The notes below the pieces were generated by a model. It was not told where the DNA came from, searched no databases, and saw only the letters and a list, made by a program, of their open reading frames with translations. From assembly GCA_003139795.1 (NCBI GenBank), contig PLGM01000212.1, positions 13,292-63,779 of the forward strand: a stretch of DNA of 50,488 nt, in the 5' to 3' direction. Source of the DNA: Acidobacteriaceae bacterium. GTDB lineage: Bacteria; Acidobacteriota; Terriglobia; Terriglobales; Acidobacteriaceae. Positions 31,603 to 39,698 of this stretch are shown piece by piece. The first letter of the stretch is position 1, and each line of letters opens with the position of its first letter. The position numbers and the translations under genes are program-made.

Positions 31603-31631
31603 AGGCTATAGCGTGAGCGGAGGCGTGTCAA
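31603..31631 (-). promoter_or_regulatory. Candidate promoter of the Cys-rich mini-ORF
   Basis: Minus-strand TTGACA (31631-31626) is a consensus -35. A 17-bp spacer leads to TAGCCT, and a 15-bp spacer to TATAGC. The inverted repeat ATAGC-CTACA-GCTAT (31609-31595) overlaps the -10 and could be an operator. The predicted start is about 60 bp before the ATG. Confidence 0.45.
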
Positions 31632-31649
31632 GCGATGCCTGGGCAGGGA

Positions 31650-31948
31650 CAGGGCCGACGCATCTTAATTTTTCAACAAACTCCCGGCAGAAAAAGCGAA
31701 TGCCTCTGCCGTTGTTTGTCCCGTCGGAGGGAGCAGGGGCATTCATGCCCCTGAAATCATGCTCGAAGCGATAGGGCTTTAGCCCCGGGCCTTTTATTTC
31801 CGGCCAAGGGATGCCCGGGCCTGAAGGCCAATCCATCAGGCGCTCTCTTCAGGGGCATAAATGCCCCTGCTCCCTCCGAAAGCAATCGCCCGCGTGAGAA
31901 TCGCGGCACAAACTGCCAGCGCAGCGAAGTTTAGATGCGTCGGCCCTG
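31650..31948. repeat. Nested palindromic element of about 300 bp upstream of phzF
   Basis: Outer arms CAGGGCCGACGCATC (from 31650) and its complement ending at 31948 enclose inner 30-nt arms at 31725-31754 and 31849-31878. The inner arms match at 29 of 30 positions and are themselves palindromic (GGGGCAT-ATGCCCC). Between them lie smaller palindromes GGGCTTTAGCCCC (31774) and GGCCTGAAGGCC (31818). No transposase. It resembles a MITE- or REP-type mobile repeat; its right arm ends 11 bp before the phzF ATG. Confidence 0.72.
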
Positions 31949-31959
31949 AAGAGGGATCG

Positions 31960-32841
31960 ATGGAGCTGGATTATTTCGTGGTGGATGTTTTCACCGAAAC
32001 GCCGCTGGCCGGCAACCCGCTGGCCGTGGTGATGAACTGCGTGGGTCTGACGCCGGAGCGGATGCAGGCCATTGCGCGCGAATTCAATCTGTCGGAGACC
32101 ACGTTTGTGGAGCGGAGAGCGGCTGCGGTGGAACAGGCTGAGGGCGTGCGGGTGCGCATCTTCACTACCGGGGAGGAGCTGAACTTTGCCGGCCATCCTA
32201 CGCTGGGAACAGCCAGCGTGCTGAAGCTCGACGCGCCCGATACCCTCAAGGGCGGCACGGTAACGCTGAAGCTCAACGTGGGCGCGGTTCCGGTGCGCTT
32301 TGCCGGGGAGAGCCTTTTCGGGGAGATGACGCAGCGGGACCCGGAGTTTGGCGCGGAGCTGGATCGCGGCGAGGTGGCGCGGCTGACCGGGCTTGCCGAA
32401 GAGGATCTGGACCCCGGGCTGCCGCCGCAGATTGTCTCCACGGGCACGGCATTCGCCATTGTGGTCTTGCGGTCGCATGAAGCATTGGCGGGACTCAGGG
32501 TGAGCCGTCAGGAGGCCGCGGCGTGGCTGCTGGCGCGCGGGGCGCGGTGGTTCTATGTGCTGGGGCCAACCGGCGGAGACGCTCCCGCGTGGCGCGCCCG
32601 CATGCAGTTTTATGGCGGTGAGGATCCGGCCACGGGATCTGCGGCCGGATGCGCCATCGCCTACCTGGTGCAGCGTGGCGCCGTGGCGGCAGGCCAACGC
32701 ATTGCTCTGGGCCAGGGGGTGGAGATCGGCCGGCCGAGCGATCTGTATCTTTTTGCTCAGGTGAAATCGGCGAAGGTCAGCGATGTGCGCGTGGCAGGCA
32801 GCACTGTTCTCGTGGCAAAAGGACGGCTTTTCCTGCCGTGA
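31960..32841 (+). CDS. PhzF-family isomerase
   Basis: 293 residues from ATG 31960, preceded by GAGGGA. The PhzF/diaminopimelate-epimerase-like fold is clear: YFVVDVFTETPLAGNPLAVV, the catalytic Glu46 in NLSETTFVE, RIFTTGEELNFAGHPTLGTA, and FYGGEDPATGSAAGCAIAYL. Members catalyse proton shifts in small cyclic or amino acid substrates; no phenazine genes are nearby, so the substrate is unknown. The in-frame extension to 31861 runs through the palindromic element and is rejected. The element covers any native promoter, so expression is probably influenced by it. Confidence 0.9.
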   Translation: MELDYFVVDVFTETPLAGNPLAVVMNCVGLTPERMQAIAREFNLSETTFVERRAAAVEQAEGVRVRIFTTGEELNFAGHPTLGTASVLKLDAPDTLKGGTVTLKLNVGAVPVRFAGESLFGEMTQRDPEFGAELDRGEVARLTGLAEEDLDPGLPPQIVSTGTAFAIVVLRSHEALAGLRVSRQEAAAWLLARGARWFYVLGPTGGDAPAWRARMQFYGGEDPATGSAAGCAIAYLVQRGAVAAGQRIALGQGVEIGRPSDLYLFAQVKSAKVSDVRVAGSTVLVAKGRLFLP

Positions 32842-33318
32842 TGCACATTCTTTCAACAGGTATTCATCGTTGCAAGTGACTATAAGTGTTCATCCTAGCC
32901 ATTTTTCCCTTGTTTCATGGGGATTTTCAGAGTGGAATTCGCTTGCCGTTCCCTCTTCCCACGGACCTCGAAGGCTCGTACTGTTGGCTTTCATTGAAGC
33001 AATTTAACCGGCGCCAAAGTCGGTCTTGCCCTCAGGCATCCTGCCCAAACTGATTGCGAGCGAAGGCTAGTCTCCTGGATATCGAATGCCAGAAGCAGCC
33101 TTGCGGGAAAGTCGCGCCCAACTGGGCCGCCGACACAATCCGCAGGGCCACTCGGGCTGCAAGATCAACCAGGATAGGGCTGCCTCGTCTCCGATCGGCG
33201 GACCCCGGTAATCCATCACGCCAGCCAGCCGGAAGAGCGGGCAAGGACGGAGTGTTGCCGAGCGGACGGACAAGCAAACTGAACCATGGAAATTGAACCA
33301 AGGAGCTTACCCCAAATC
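32842..33318. other. Intergenic region, nothing recognised
   Basis: 477 bp between phzF and the receiver gene. The first 160 bp are relatively AT-rich. Several short frames occur on both strands, but none shows a family pattern or ribosome site. AAGGAG at 33299-33304 serves the next gene. Confidence 0.4.
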
Positions 33319-33741
33319 ATGCGACCCAAGAAAGTTATTCTCTGCGTGGACGACAATGAACAGGAGCTTTCCGTGCTCAAGTTCATGCTGGCAACTAACG
33401 GATATCGAGTGCTTTCGGCCTCCGCCGGGCAAGAGGCGATCGGCATATTTGCCGGGACGCAAGTGGACCTGGTTCTGACGGATTACGGCATGCCGCAGAT
33501 GAATGGGAGCCAACTGGTGGACAGGCTGAAACAGATCGCGCCGCATATTCCCATGATTCTGCTGGGCGACCCGCAGAGGATGGGCGGCGATATCCACGCG
33601 GCCGATGCGCTGCTGGCGAAGAAGAGTTGCTCTGCACAGGAACTGCTGGAACGGATCAAGGTGATGAGCGCGCGCAAGCGCGGACCGCGCAAGGGCGCGG
33701 TGCGGCTGGCGGCGATGGCGGAATTGGCGGTGGCTTCGTAA
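33319..33741 (+). CDS. Stand-alone response regulator receiver protein
   Basis: 140 residues from ATG 33319, 14 bp after AAGGAG; an in-frame ATG at 33286 is possible. CheY-like fold: ILCVDDNEQELS with the acidic pair, the phosphorylation Asp in LVLTDYGMPQMNG, and LLAKKS with the conserved Lys. The Thr/Ser that normally follows strand 4 is replaced by Gly (PMILLGDP), which may slow or alter the phospho-switch. The basic tail ARKRGPRKGAVR is typical of acidobacterial single-domain regulators. No kinase is adjacent and no output domain is attached. Confidence 0.85.
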   Translation: MRPKKVILCVDDNEQELSVLKFMLATNGYRVLSASAGQEAIGIFAGTQVDLVLTDYGMPQMNGSQLVDRLKQIAPHIPMILLGDPQRMGGDIHAADALLAKKSCSAQELLERIKVMSARKRGPRKGAVRLAAMAELAVAS

Positions 33742-33744
33742 GCA

Positions 33745-33800
33745 GTTGTCAGTAATGAGTTGTCAGTAATCGGTTGTCGGTAGCCGGCTGTCAGTGGTCG
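33745..33800 (+). repeat. Heptanucleotide array (GTTGTCA/GTAATGA type), 8 units
   Basis: GTTGTCA, GTAATGA, GTTGTCA, GTAATCG, GTTGTCG, GTAGCCG, GCTGTCA, GTGGTCG: a 14-nt unit of two 7-mers repeated four times, starting 4 bp after the receiver gene stop. Confidence 0.8.
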
Positions 33801-34221
33801 GGGACCGCGGATTACTGAAACGTAAACATTGCCTGACAGCCGCCGATTCGGCCAACTCCCGAGTAGCCGGCAACTCTTCCGTCAGCGGATTGGAGAAGGA
33901 AGACCTGGCCATCGGTTTTCTCTCTCCATGGCGAATGGCCCCAATCGCAGCAGCCGCATTCTGAGGCGGTGCGACAGCATCCGCGAACATCCATGTGCCC
34001 TGGGCGCTATAACCCTACGTGCAAATTCGCGTTAAACCAGGACGCCCCGGCCCGGGTGTTTTCTTTGCGCCCATGCATGGCGCGTCCCCTCAAAGCTCTT
34101 CACACACTTGACTAGAAACATTGCCGTCTGAGCGGCGACTGATACACTTGGCACGCCCTGAGGTTGACGCCATTGCCTGGGCTGAATCGGCTCTGAACCA
34201 TAGCGGACAGGAGGTTGTTCA
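33801..34221. other. Intergenic region before the chitinase
   Basis: No supported gene. Looser copies of the heptamer text continue to about 33880. ACAGGAGG at 34207-34214 is the ribosome site of the chitinase gene. No clear promoter hexamers. Confidence 0.4.
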
Positions 34222-35430
34222 TTGTTGCAATCGCATGAGAGAGAGCATGGGGAGCAACGCATCGCAACCAACACGCGTGTCCTGTTCAGATCATGGCTGC
34301 TCCTTATCGGCTGCCTTTGCTCTTGTCCTGCTTCATTCGCAGGCGCATCCGCGGCGAAGGCTGTCATCGTGGCCTATGTCTTTCCGCAAAACAATGCGAT
34401 TCGCGCGGGCGAGATAGCGGCGCAGAAACTGACGCGCATCAACTATGCCTTCGCCAATATCCAGGGTGGCCGCATCGTCAATGGTTTTGCCAACGACGAT
34501 CGGAACATGGCCGCGCTGGTGGCGCTGAAGCAGGAAAACCCCTCCCTGACGGTGCTCGTCAGTGTGGGCGGATGGCTGTGGTCGGGAGCATTTTCCGATA
34601 TGGCGCTGACCAGACAGAGCCGTGGCATCTTCATCGCCAGCGTGGCCGGGTTTATGGATCGCCATCAACTCGATGGGTTGGACATCGACTGGGAATATCC
34701 GGGGCTGCCCGGCGCCGAAAGTCATTTTCGCCCCGAGGACAAGCGGAATTACACGCTGTTGCTGAAAGAACTGCGCATGCGCTTCGACCAGTTGGAAAAG
34801 AAGCTTCACCGGCGGCTCTATATCACCGTTGCTACCGGCGCTTCGTCCGAGTTTCTCGCGCATACCGAGATGGACAAGGTGCAGAAGTATGTTGATACGG
34901 TGAACCTGATGGCGTACGACTACTACGAGCCTTCCTCCGATGCAGTTACCGGGCACCATGCGCCCCTGTTCACCAGTCAATACGACCCCAAGAAGATCTC
35001 GGCCGACAATTCCGTTCAGGAGTATGAGCAGGCCGGCGTTCCAGCCGCGAAAATCGTGCTCGGCGTTCCCTTTTATGGGCATGTCTGGGGCGAGGTGCCC
35101 GACACCAACCATGGTTTGTTTCAGCCGGGGAAAGAGGTTCCGCATGGCTACGCGCAGTATGGCGATTCGCCGGAGGCGATGCTGAAAAACGGATTCATCC
35201 GCTACTGGGACCCCATCGCTTCGGTTCCTTTCCTTTACAACCCGGAGAAAAGGATCTTCGTATCCTATGAAGATCCGGAGTCGCTGGCGTTGAAATGCAA
35301 GTACGTGCTCGATCGCAAACTCCGGGGCGTCATGTTCTGGGATTATGAGGGCGATGCCACCGGGGCGCTGCTCGATGCAGTCAATGCCGGGCTCCACAGC
35401 AATCCAAACACGCAAGGCGCGAGCAAATGA
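34222..35430 (+). CDS. Secreted GH18 chitinase-like glycoside hydrolase
   Basis: 402 residues from TTG 34222, chosen because ACAGGAGG lies seven bases upstream. A signal peptide (about 22-45, ending FAGASAA) precedes a GH18 TIM barrel with the SVGGW motif near 114-118 and the full catalytic DxxDxDxE (Asp151, Asp154, Asp156, Glu158 in DGLDIDWE). LMAYDYYEP and GVMFWDYEGDATG complete the substrate cleft. It should hydrolyse chitin or GlcNAc oligomers outside the cytoplasm. The stop overlaps the start of a NagX-like membrane protein by 4 bp. Confidence 0.92.
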   Translation: MLQSHEREHGEQRIATNTRVLFRSWLLLIGCLCSCPASFAGASAAKAVIVAYVFPQNNAIRAGEIAAQKLTRINYAFANIQGGRIVNGFANDDRNMAALVALKQENPSLTVLVSVGGWLWSGAFSDMALTRQSRGIFIASVAGFMDRHQLDGLDIDWEYPGLPGAESHFRPEDKRNYTLLLKELRMRFDQLEKKLHRRLYITVATGASSEFLAHTEMDKVQKYVDTVNLMAYDYYEPSSDAVTGHHAPLFTSQYDPKKISADNSVQEYEQAGVPAAKIVLGVPFYGHVWGEVPDTNHGLFQPGKEVPHGYAQYGDSPEAMLKNGFIRYWDPIASVPFLYNPEKRIFVSYEDPESLALKCKYVLDRKLRGVMFWDYEGDATGALLDAVNAGLHSNPNTQGASK

Positions 35431-36662
35431 CCACAACTGCACAAACGCCGTCCATTGGTATCGCAGGGCAGGCGGTCACAACACGGCTGGCCTCCATCGA
35501 TATCTTCCGCGGCCTCACCATGACGGTGATGATCTTCGTCAACGAACTGGGAGAGGTCAAGGGTCTGCCCTGGTGGAATTACCACATGAAGGCCGATGTC
35601 GATGCCATGACCTATGTCGATATGGTCTTCCCTTTCTTCCTGTTCGCCGTCGGACTGTCGATGCCGCTTGCCATCCGGCAGCGGCTGAAGAAGAACCCGT
35701 CCCTGCCGGCGCTCTGGCTGCACGTCGCGCTTCGAACCGCCAGCCTCATGGTGCTCGGACTTATCCTGGCCAATGCCGAAGCAGGCGATGCGTCGCGCAT
35801 GGGCATCAGCCCCTTTGTGTGGGCGATTGTTGCCCTCACCGGCGCGGCGCTCTTCCTGAATGTGTATGGCGAATCCAGGCGCTATGCCGCGCTGCACCGC
35901 TGGCTGCGCATCATTGGCCTTCTCCTGGTCATTGCGATGTTCGCGATTTTCCGCCGCAGCGCGGAACCTGGACACGGTTCCTGGATCGATATCTCCTATC
36001 CGGAGATTCTCGGCCTGATTGGCTACACCTACCTGGCCGTGGCCATTCTCTACATTCCAACGCGCCGCTGGCTCTGGGCGCCGCTGGCGTGGTTTGTCGC
36101 AATGATGGCGCTGAATGCCCTCACGGCGGCGCAGTGGTTTACCGTTACCGAGAGCTTCCCGTACTATATCTGGCCGTTCAGTAACGGAGCCATGGCCGGA
36201 GTTACCCTGGCCGGCATCGTTACGTCCGTCATCTTTCTTGGCGATCACCGTTGGCGGACGCTTCGCCGGAAGGTACTTCTCGGGCTGGCGTTCGGCTTCT
36301 CGGCGCTCGCAGCGGGATGGCTACTCACTCCGCTCGGCATTTCCAAGATCAGAGCTACGCCCACCTGGAGCCTCTATAGCATTGGCGCGGCGGTTCTGGC
36401 GTTCACCGCGCTTTATTGGATCTGCGACGTAAGAAAACGGACCGCATGGGCCTTTTTTGCCCGTCCCGCGGGCTCCAATACATTGACAACCTATTTGCTG
36501 CCGGACTTCTGGTTTTACATCCTTGCCGCGGCGGGCATCCGGTACTTCGACACGCACCTCAATTTCTCCTGGCCGGGAGCTGTAAAGTGCGCTGTATTCA
36601 CGGCGTTCATTCTGGCCGTTGCCGCACTCCTTACTCGGTGGAGGGTCCGATTGCAGCTCTAA
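35427..36662 (+). CDS. NagX/HGSNAT-like membrane acyltransferase family protein (DUF5009)
   Basis: 411 residues with about eleven membrane segments. The start [23 protein letters not shown] and [16 protein letters not shown] are hallmarks of the heparan-alpha-glucosaminide N-acetyltransferase-like family, called NagX in chitin-using bacteria. Its exact activity in bacteria is unsettled; transport or acetyl transfer of GlcNAc or its oligomers is proposed. Coupling by a 4-bp overlap to a chitinase gene supports a role in chitin or GlcNAc use. Confidence 0.85.
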   Translation: MTTTAQTPSIGIAGQAVTTRLASIDIFRGLTMTVMIFVNELGEVKGLPWWNYHMKADVDAMTYVDMVFPFFLFAVGLSMPLAIRQRLKKNPSLPALWLHVALRTASLMVLGLILANAEAGDASRMGISPFVWAIVALTGAALFLNVYGESRRYAALHRWLRIIGLLLVIAMFAIFRRSAEPGHGSWIDISYPEILGLIGYTYLAVAILYIPTRRWLWAPLAWFVAMMALNALTAAQWFTVTESFPYYIWPFSNGAMAGVTLAGIVTSVIFLGDHRWRTLRRKVLLGLAFGFSALAAGWLLTPLGISKIRATPTWSLYSIGAAVLAFTALYWICDVRKRTAWAFFARPAGSNTLTTYLLPDFWFYILAAAGIRYFDTHLNFSWPGAVKCAVFTAFILAVAALLTRWRVRLQL

Positions 36663-36721
36663 CAGGCAGTGGCCGGCCCGAGTACGGGGCATATGCCAAA
36701 CTTGACACGGAGGAAAATGCG

Positions 36722-37312
36722 ATGAAATCCGCAAAGCTGTTGCTGCTGGCCGGCGATTTTGTTGAGGACTACGAGATCATGGTTCCGTTTCAGGCGTTGC
36801 AAATGGTGGGCCACACCGTCCATGCGGTCTGTCCCGGCAAGAAAAAAGGCGAGCAGGTGCGCACGGCCATCCACGACTTTGAAGGCGACCAGACCTACTC
36901 TGAGAAGCGCGGCCACAACTTCACGCTGAACGCGACCTTCGACGAGATCGATCCCGCGGATTATGACGCGCTGGTGGTTCCCGGAGGCCGCGCGCCGGAA
37001 TATCTGCGGCTCAACGCCCGGGTGCTGGAGGTGGTTCGATCCTTTGACCAGGCGGACAAGCCGATTGCCGCCCTCTGCCACGGGCCTCAACTGCTGGCTG
37101 CGGCGGGCATTCTGAAAGGCCGCAAACTGAACGCCTATCCGGCTTGCGCGCCGGAGGTGGAGTTGGCCGGGGGAACCTTTGTCCCGGTGGACTTTTTCGA
37201 CGCGGTGGTGGATGGAAAGCTGGTCACCGGTCCGGCGTGGACGGCCCATCCGGCCTGGCTGGCGCGGTTCCTTCAGGTGCTGGAAGCTCATCTTGCGGCC
37301 CCGGCTGCCTGA
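36722..37312 (+). CDS. DJ-1/PfpI-family protein
   Basis: 196 residues from ATG 36722. The nucleophile elbow AALCHGPQ places Cys119-His120, with the supporting Glu in GDFVEDYE near 15-18. [13 protein letters not shown] is the other family box. Members act as cysteine hydrolases, glyoxalase/deglycase-like enzymes or stress chaperones. An insert [26 protein letters not shown] near 42-67 is typical of the larger bacterial subgroup. It starts 59 bp after the NagX-like gene and may be co-transcribed. Confidence 0.87.
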   Translation: MKSAKLLLLAGDFVEDYEIMVPFQALQMVGHTVHAVCPGKKKGEQVRTAIHDFEGDQTYSEKRGHNFTLNATFDEIDPADYDALVVPGGRAPEYLRLNARVLEVVRSFDQADKPIAALCHGPQLLAAAGILKGRKLNAYPACAPEVELAGGTFVPVDFFDAVVDGKLVTGPAWTAHPAWLARFLQVLEAHLAAPAA

Positions 37313-37629
37313 GAACCGCCAAGATCCCGGCGTACCGCAGGTCCCATCCGTTGAGTGTGCCGGTTGCGTTGCGGCGCGGCCAGGCGGGCTGCGGAAAAGG
37401 GCGAATTCGGTGGCGGCGTCACTCTAGCCCCCTCGCCGCTTCTGGGTCCTGAATCCTGGAATTGGCCAAGGTGTTCCATCCGCTGACGATTTCATTGTTC
37501 CCCTTTTGGAATACGGGTTCTTCGCCCCGGCAACAGTCTGCGCTTGACGATTCCACGCGAGAGTGCGCATACTCGCCACTTGGGGCCAGGCTGGAGCGTT
37601 TTCCCCGCGCCAACGGGAGTTGGCTTTTT
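37313..37629. other. Intergenic region before the PIN-TRAM gene
   Basis: 317 bp with no supported gene. An in-frame upstream extension of the next gene to 37462 has no family similarity or ribosome site. I see no clear promoter or hairpin. Confidence 0.4.
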
Positions 37630-38664
37630 ATGGATATCGTTGTGCTTCGTCTTCTTTTTGTGGCCCTTCTTGCCGGGGTCTGTTATTTCCTTCATCCCTT
37701 CGGCTTGACAGGATGGGTGAGTGCGGGCGTGGGCGCCGCGGCGGCCGGCGCGGTGATCGTCTTTGAGCTGCGGGTGCGGGCGTTAACGCTGCGGCGGCTG
37801 ATCGGCGCGGTGGCGGGCAGCGTGCTGGGCATCTTTGGGGCGGCGCTTTTCTGCCTGGTGCTGCGTTCGGCGCCATTGAGCGGGGCTAATTCGGCGGCGT
37901 TGCAGATTTTTGTGCTGCTGCTGATGACCTATGTAGGGCTGCTGGTGGGGGCCAGCAAGGGCGACCTGCTGAACCCGGCGGCGCTGGGCACGGTGTTCAG
38001 CGCCGAACGGCCTTCGCGCAAGAGCGCCAAGGTGCTTGACACCAGCGTGATCATCGACGGACGGATCGCCGACATCGCCGAGGCGGGATTCATCGACGGC
38101 ATGATGGTGGTGCCGGAGTTCGTGCTGCGAGAGCTGCAGATTGTGGCCGACTCGACCGATGGATCCAAGCGGCAGCGGGGACGGCGCGGGCTGGATATGC
38201 TGCAGCGGATGCAGTCGAGCACCAACATCCAGGTGCAGATCGTCCCCGACGACTTCCCGTCGATCCGCGAGGTGGACCTGAAGCTGCTCGAGCTGGCCAA
38301 GAAGTGGGAGGCCAAGGTGGTGACCAACGACTTCAACCTGAACAAGGTGGCCCACCTACACCACGTGGAAGTGCTGAACATCAACGACCTGGCCAACGCG
38401 CTGAAGCCGGTGGTGCTGCCCGGCGAAAAGATGAATGTGCTCATCCTGAAGGAAGGCAAGGAGTACAACCAGGGGGTGGGCTACCTGGACGACGGGACCA
38501 TGGTGGTGGTAGATCACGCGCGCAAGCTGATCGGCAAGTCGGTGGACATTTCAGTAACCAGCGTGCTCCAGACGGCGAGCGGGAAGATGATCTTCGGCAA
38601 GCTGGACGAGAACGGGAGGAGCGGGGAGGCGCCGCGGCCGGGACCGGTGGAGGTTGCGCATTGA
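37630..38664 (+). CDS. PIN-TRAM domain membrane protein (YacL-like)
   Basis: 344 residues from ATG 37630. Three or four N-terminal membrane helices (to about 125) are followed by a PIN domain. VLDTSVIIDGRIADIAEAGF gives the first acids, VPEFVLRELQ and KVVTNDFNLNKVA the others. A C-terminal TRAM domain follows (LPGEKMNVLILKEGKEYNQGVGYLDDGTMVVVD). This YacL/PilT-like architecture is widespread and predicted to be a membrane-bound RNase; no antitoxin gene accompanies it, so it is not a VapC-type toxin. Confidence 0.9.
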   Translation: MDIVVLRLLFVALLAGVCYFLHPFGLTGWVSAGVGAAAAGAVIVFELRVRALTLRRLIGAVAGSVLGIFGAALFCLVLRSAPLSGANSAALQIFVLLLMTYVGLLVGASKGDLLNPAALGTVFSAERPSRKSAKVLDTSVIIDGRIADIAEAGFIDGMMVVPEFVLRELQIVADSTDGSKRQRGRRGLDMLQRMQSSTNIQVQIVPDDFPSIREVDLKLLELAKKWEAKVVTNDFNLNKVAHLHHVEVLNINDLANALKPVVLPGEKMNVLILKEGKEYNQGVGYLDDGTMVVVDHARKLIGKSVDISVTSVLQTASGKMIFGKLDENGRSGEAPRPGPVEVAH

Positions 38665-38901
38665 GGTTCTTGTTTCCCACCGCGAAGAACGCGTCAAGGA
38701 GCGGGCGCCCGGATTTGTGGGCGGGGAAGCGGCGGGAAAAGCCGCGGGCTTTCAAAAGGGAATCATATCGCTGACTTGCTGACGCCGACCCCATTTGAAG
38801 GCCAGGGTCATCCCTCGACAACCGGCTTTGCCCGGTAATCGGGCGGATGCTGGTGTGATCGCCGGATGTGGTCTGTAAACTCGGTCCAGACGGTAACGAT
38901 A

Positions 38902-39369
38902 ATGCCCCTCTACGCCAGTGGGCTGAGGAAAATACGCCGCAACCTGCTGCGGGTGCAATCCGGTCAGAAGCCGTGGGTCGAAAAGGTCGGCTTCTTTACC
39001 CCCGAACAGATTGCCCAGATAAACGCAGCACGTATCGCCATGGGGTTCCCCGCTTTGCGTCCCGAGATACTGTTCCATGGTCGCCATCTCTATAACAGCA
39101 GATGCGTAGCGGATGCCTATACGATCGATCAGGTTTTGGAGCAGATTGTGAGCGCGCTCTCGGATGCATCGGTGGTTGATCCCTCGCCTCCTTCGGTGGT
39201 CATCCGCAATCCCAACAAGAGACTGGACCATAGGGGAAAGCTGGTGAACGACGAGGCGGTGTTCGAATGCAGTGGCAGGGAGCCGTATGCAGACCTATAT
39301 TCCGTAGTCCCCGATGGCGATGGACTGAAGCAGAAGCCTAAAAAGACGATAGGGTCACTCGGAGAGTGA
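38902..39369 (+). CDS. Orphan protein of unknown function
   Basis: 155 residues from ATG 38902; an in-frame ATG at 38866 is the alternative, neither with a good ribosome site. Basic N-terminus (GLRKIRRNLLRVQ), then FFTPEQIAQINAARIAMGFPALR and DAYTIDQVLEQIVSALSD. I do not recognise a family. Base composition is less GC-rich than the flanking genes, and the 3' end lies in a perfect 13-bp hairpin, both hints of recent arrival. No signal peptide or membrane segment. Confidence 0.5.
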   Translation: MPLYASGLRKIRRNLLRVQSGQKPWVEKVGFFTPEQIAQINAARIAMGFPALRPEILFHGRHLYNSRCVADAYTIDQVLEQIVSALSDASVVDPSPPSVVIRNPNKRLDHRGKLVNDEAVFECSGREPYADLYSVVPDGDGLKQKPKKTIGSLGE

Positions 39370-39376
39370 CCCTATC
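39348..39376. terminator. Perfect 13-bp hairpin over the end of the orphan gene
   Basis: GATAGGGTCACTC (39348-39360), loop GGA, GAGTGACCCTATC (39364-39376). The stop codon of the 38902 gene is inside the stem. On the minus strand the stem is followed by GTCTTTTTAG, so it may terminate leftward transcription from the 39699 operon. Confidence 0.6.
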
Positions 39377-39504
39377 AATAACCGAAGGATGTTTATGCCA
39401 GGGTAGCGTCTTCGTTCCTGACCTCAACCCTTCGACATTCATAACTCTGCGCTTTTCCCACCACGATGTCAAGCAGAAAACAGCCTGCTCCCCGGTGACA
39501 GCAA

Positions 39505-39586
39505 ATCCTGGTAGGCCATAAACCCAACCAGCCGTTGAGCTTCCCGATCTCCGCAGATCCTGGTATACCAGGAACCCAACCAGCCG
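39505..39586. repeat. Direct repeat, 30-nt copies spaced 52 nt
   Basis: ATCCTGGTA...AACCCAACCAGCCG occurs at 39505-39534 and 39557-39586 with 26 of 30 positions alike. The 52-nt period is not a multiple of three, so any minus-strand coding sequence is shifted between copies. The 322-bp gap between the hairpin and the SDR gene holds nothing else I can name. Confidence 0.6.
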
Positions 39587-39698
39587 CTGCAGCTCGCGGT
39601 CCCACACGGTGCAGCGATGATCAGGCAGGTAGTCAACGATATGATTCCCATTCAAAACAGTTTGATGGCGGGATTTCACGGACTTGTGCGGCGATTCC

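Noticed and set aside
31861-31959. Earlier start for phzF
   Set aside because: The extra 33 codons lie in the palindromic element, and the family starts at MELDYFVVDVF.
32842-33318. Riboswitch search upstream of the receiver gene
   Set aside because: I found none of the conserved cores of cobalamin, c-di-GMP, SAM or TPP riboswitches in this gap.
33801-34221. Small frames on both strands before the chitinase gene
   Set aside because: Translations show no family pattern, and several run through heptamer-derived text.
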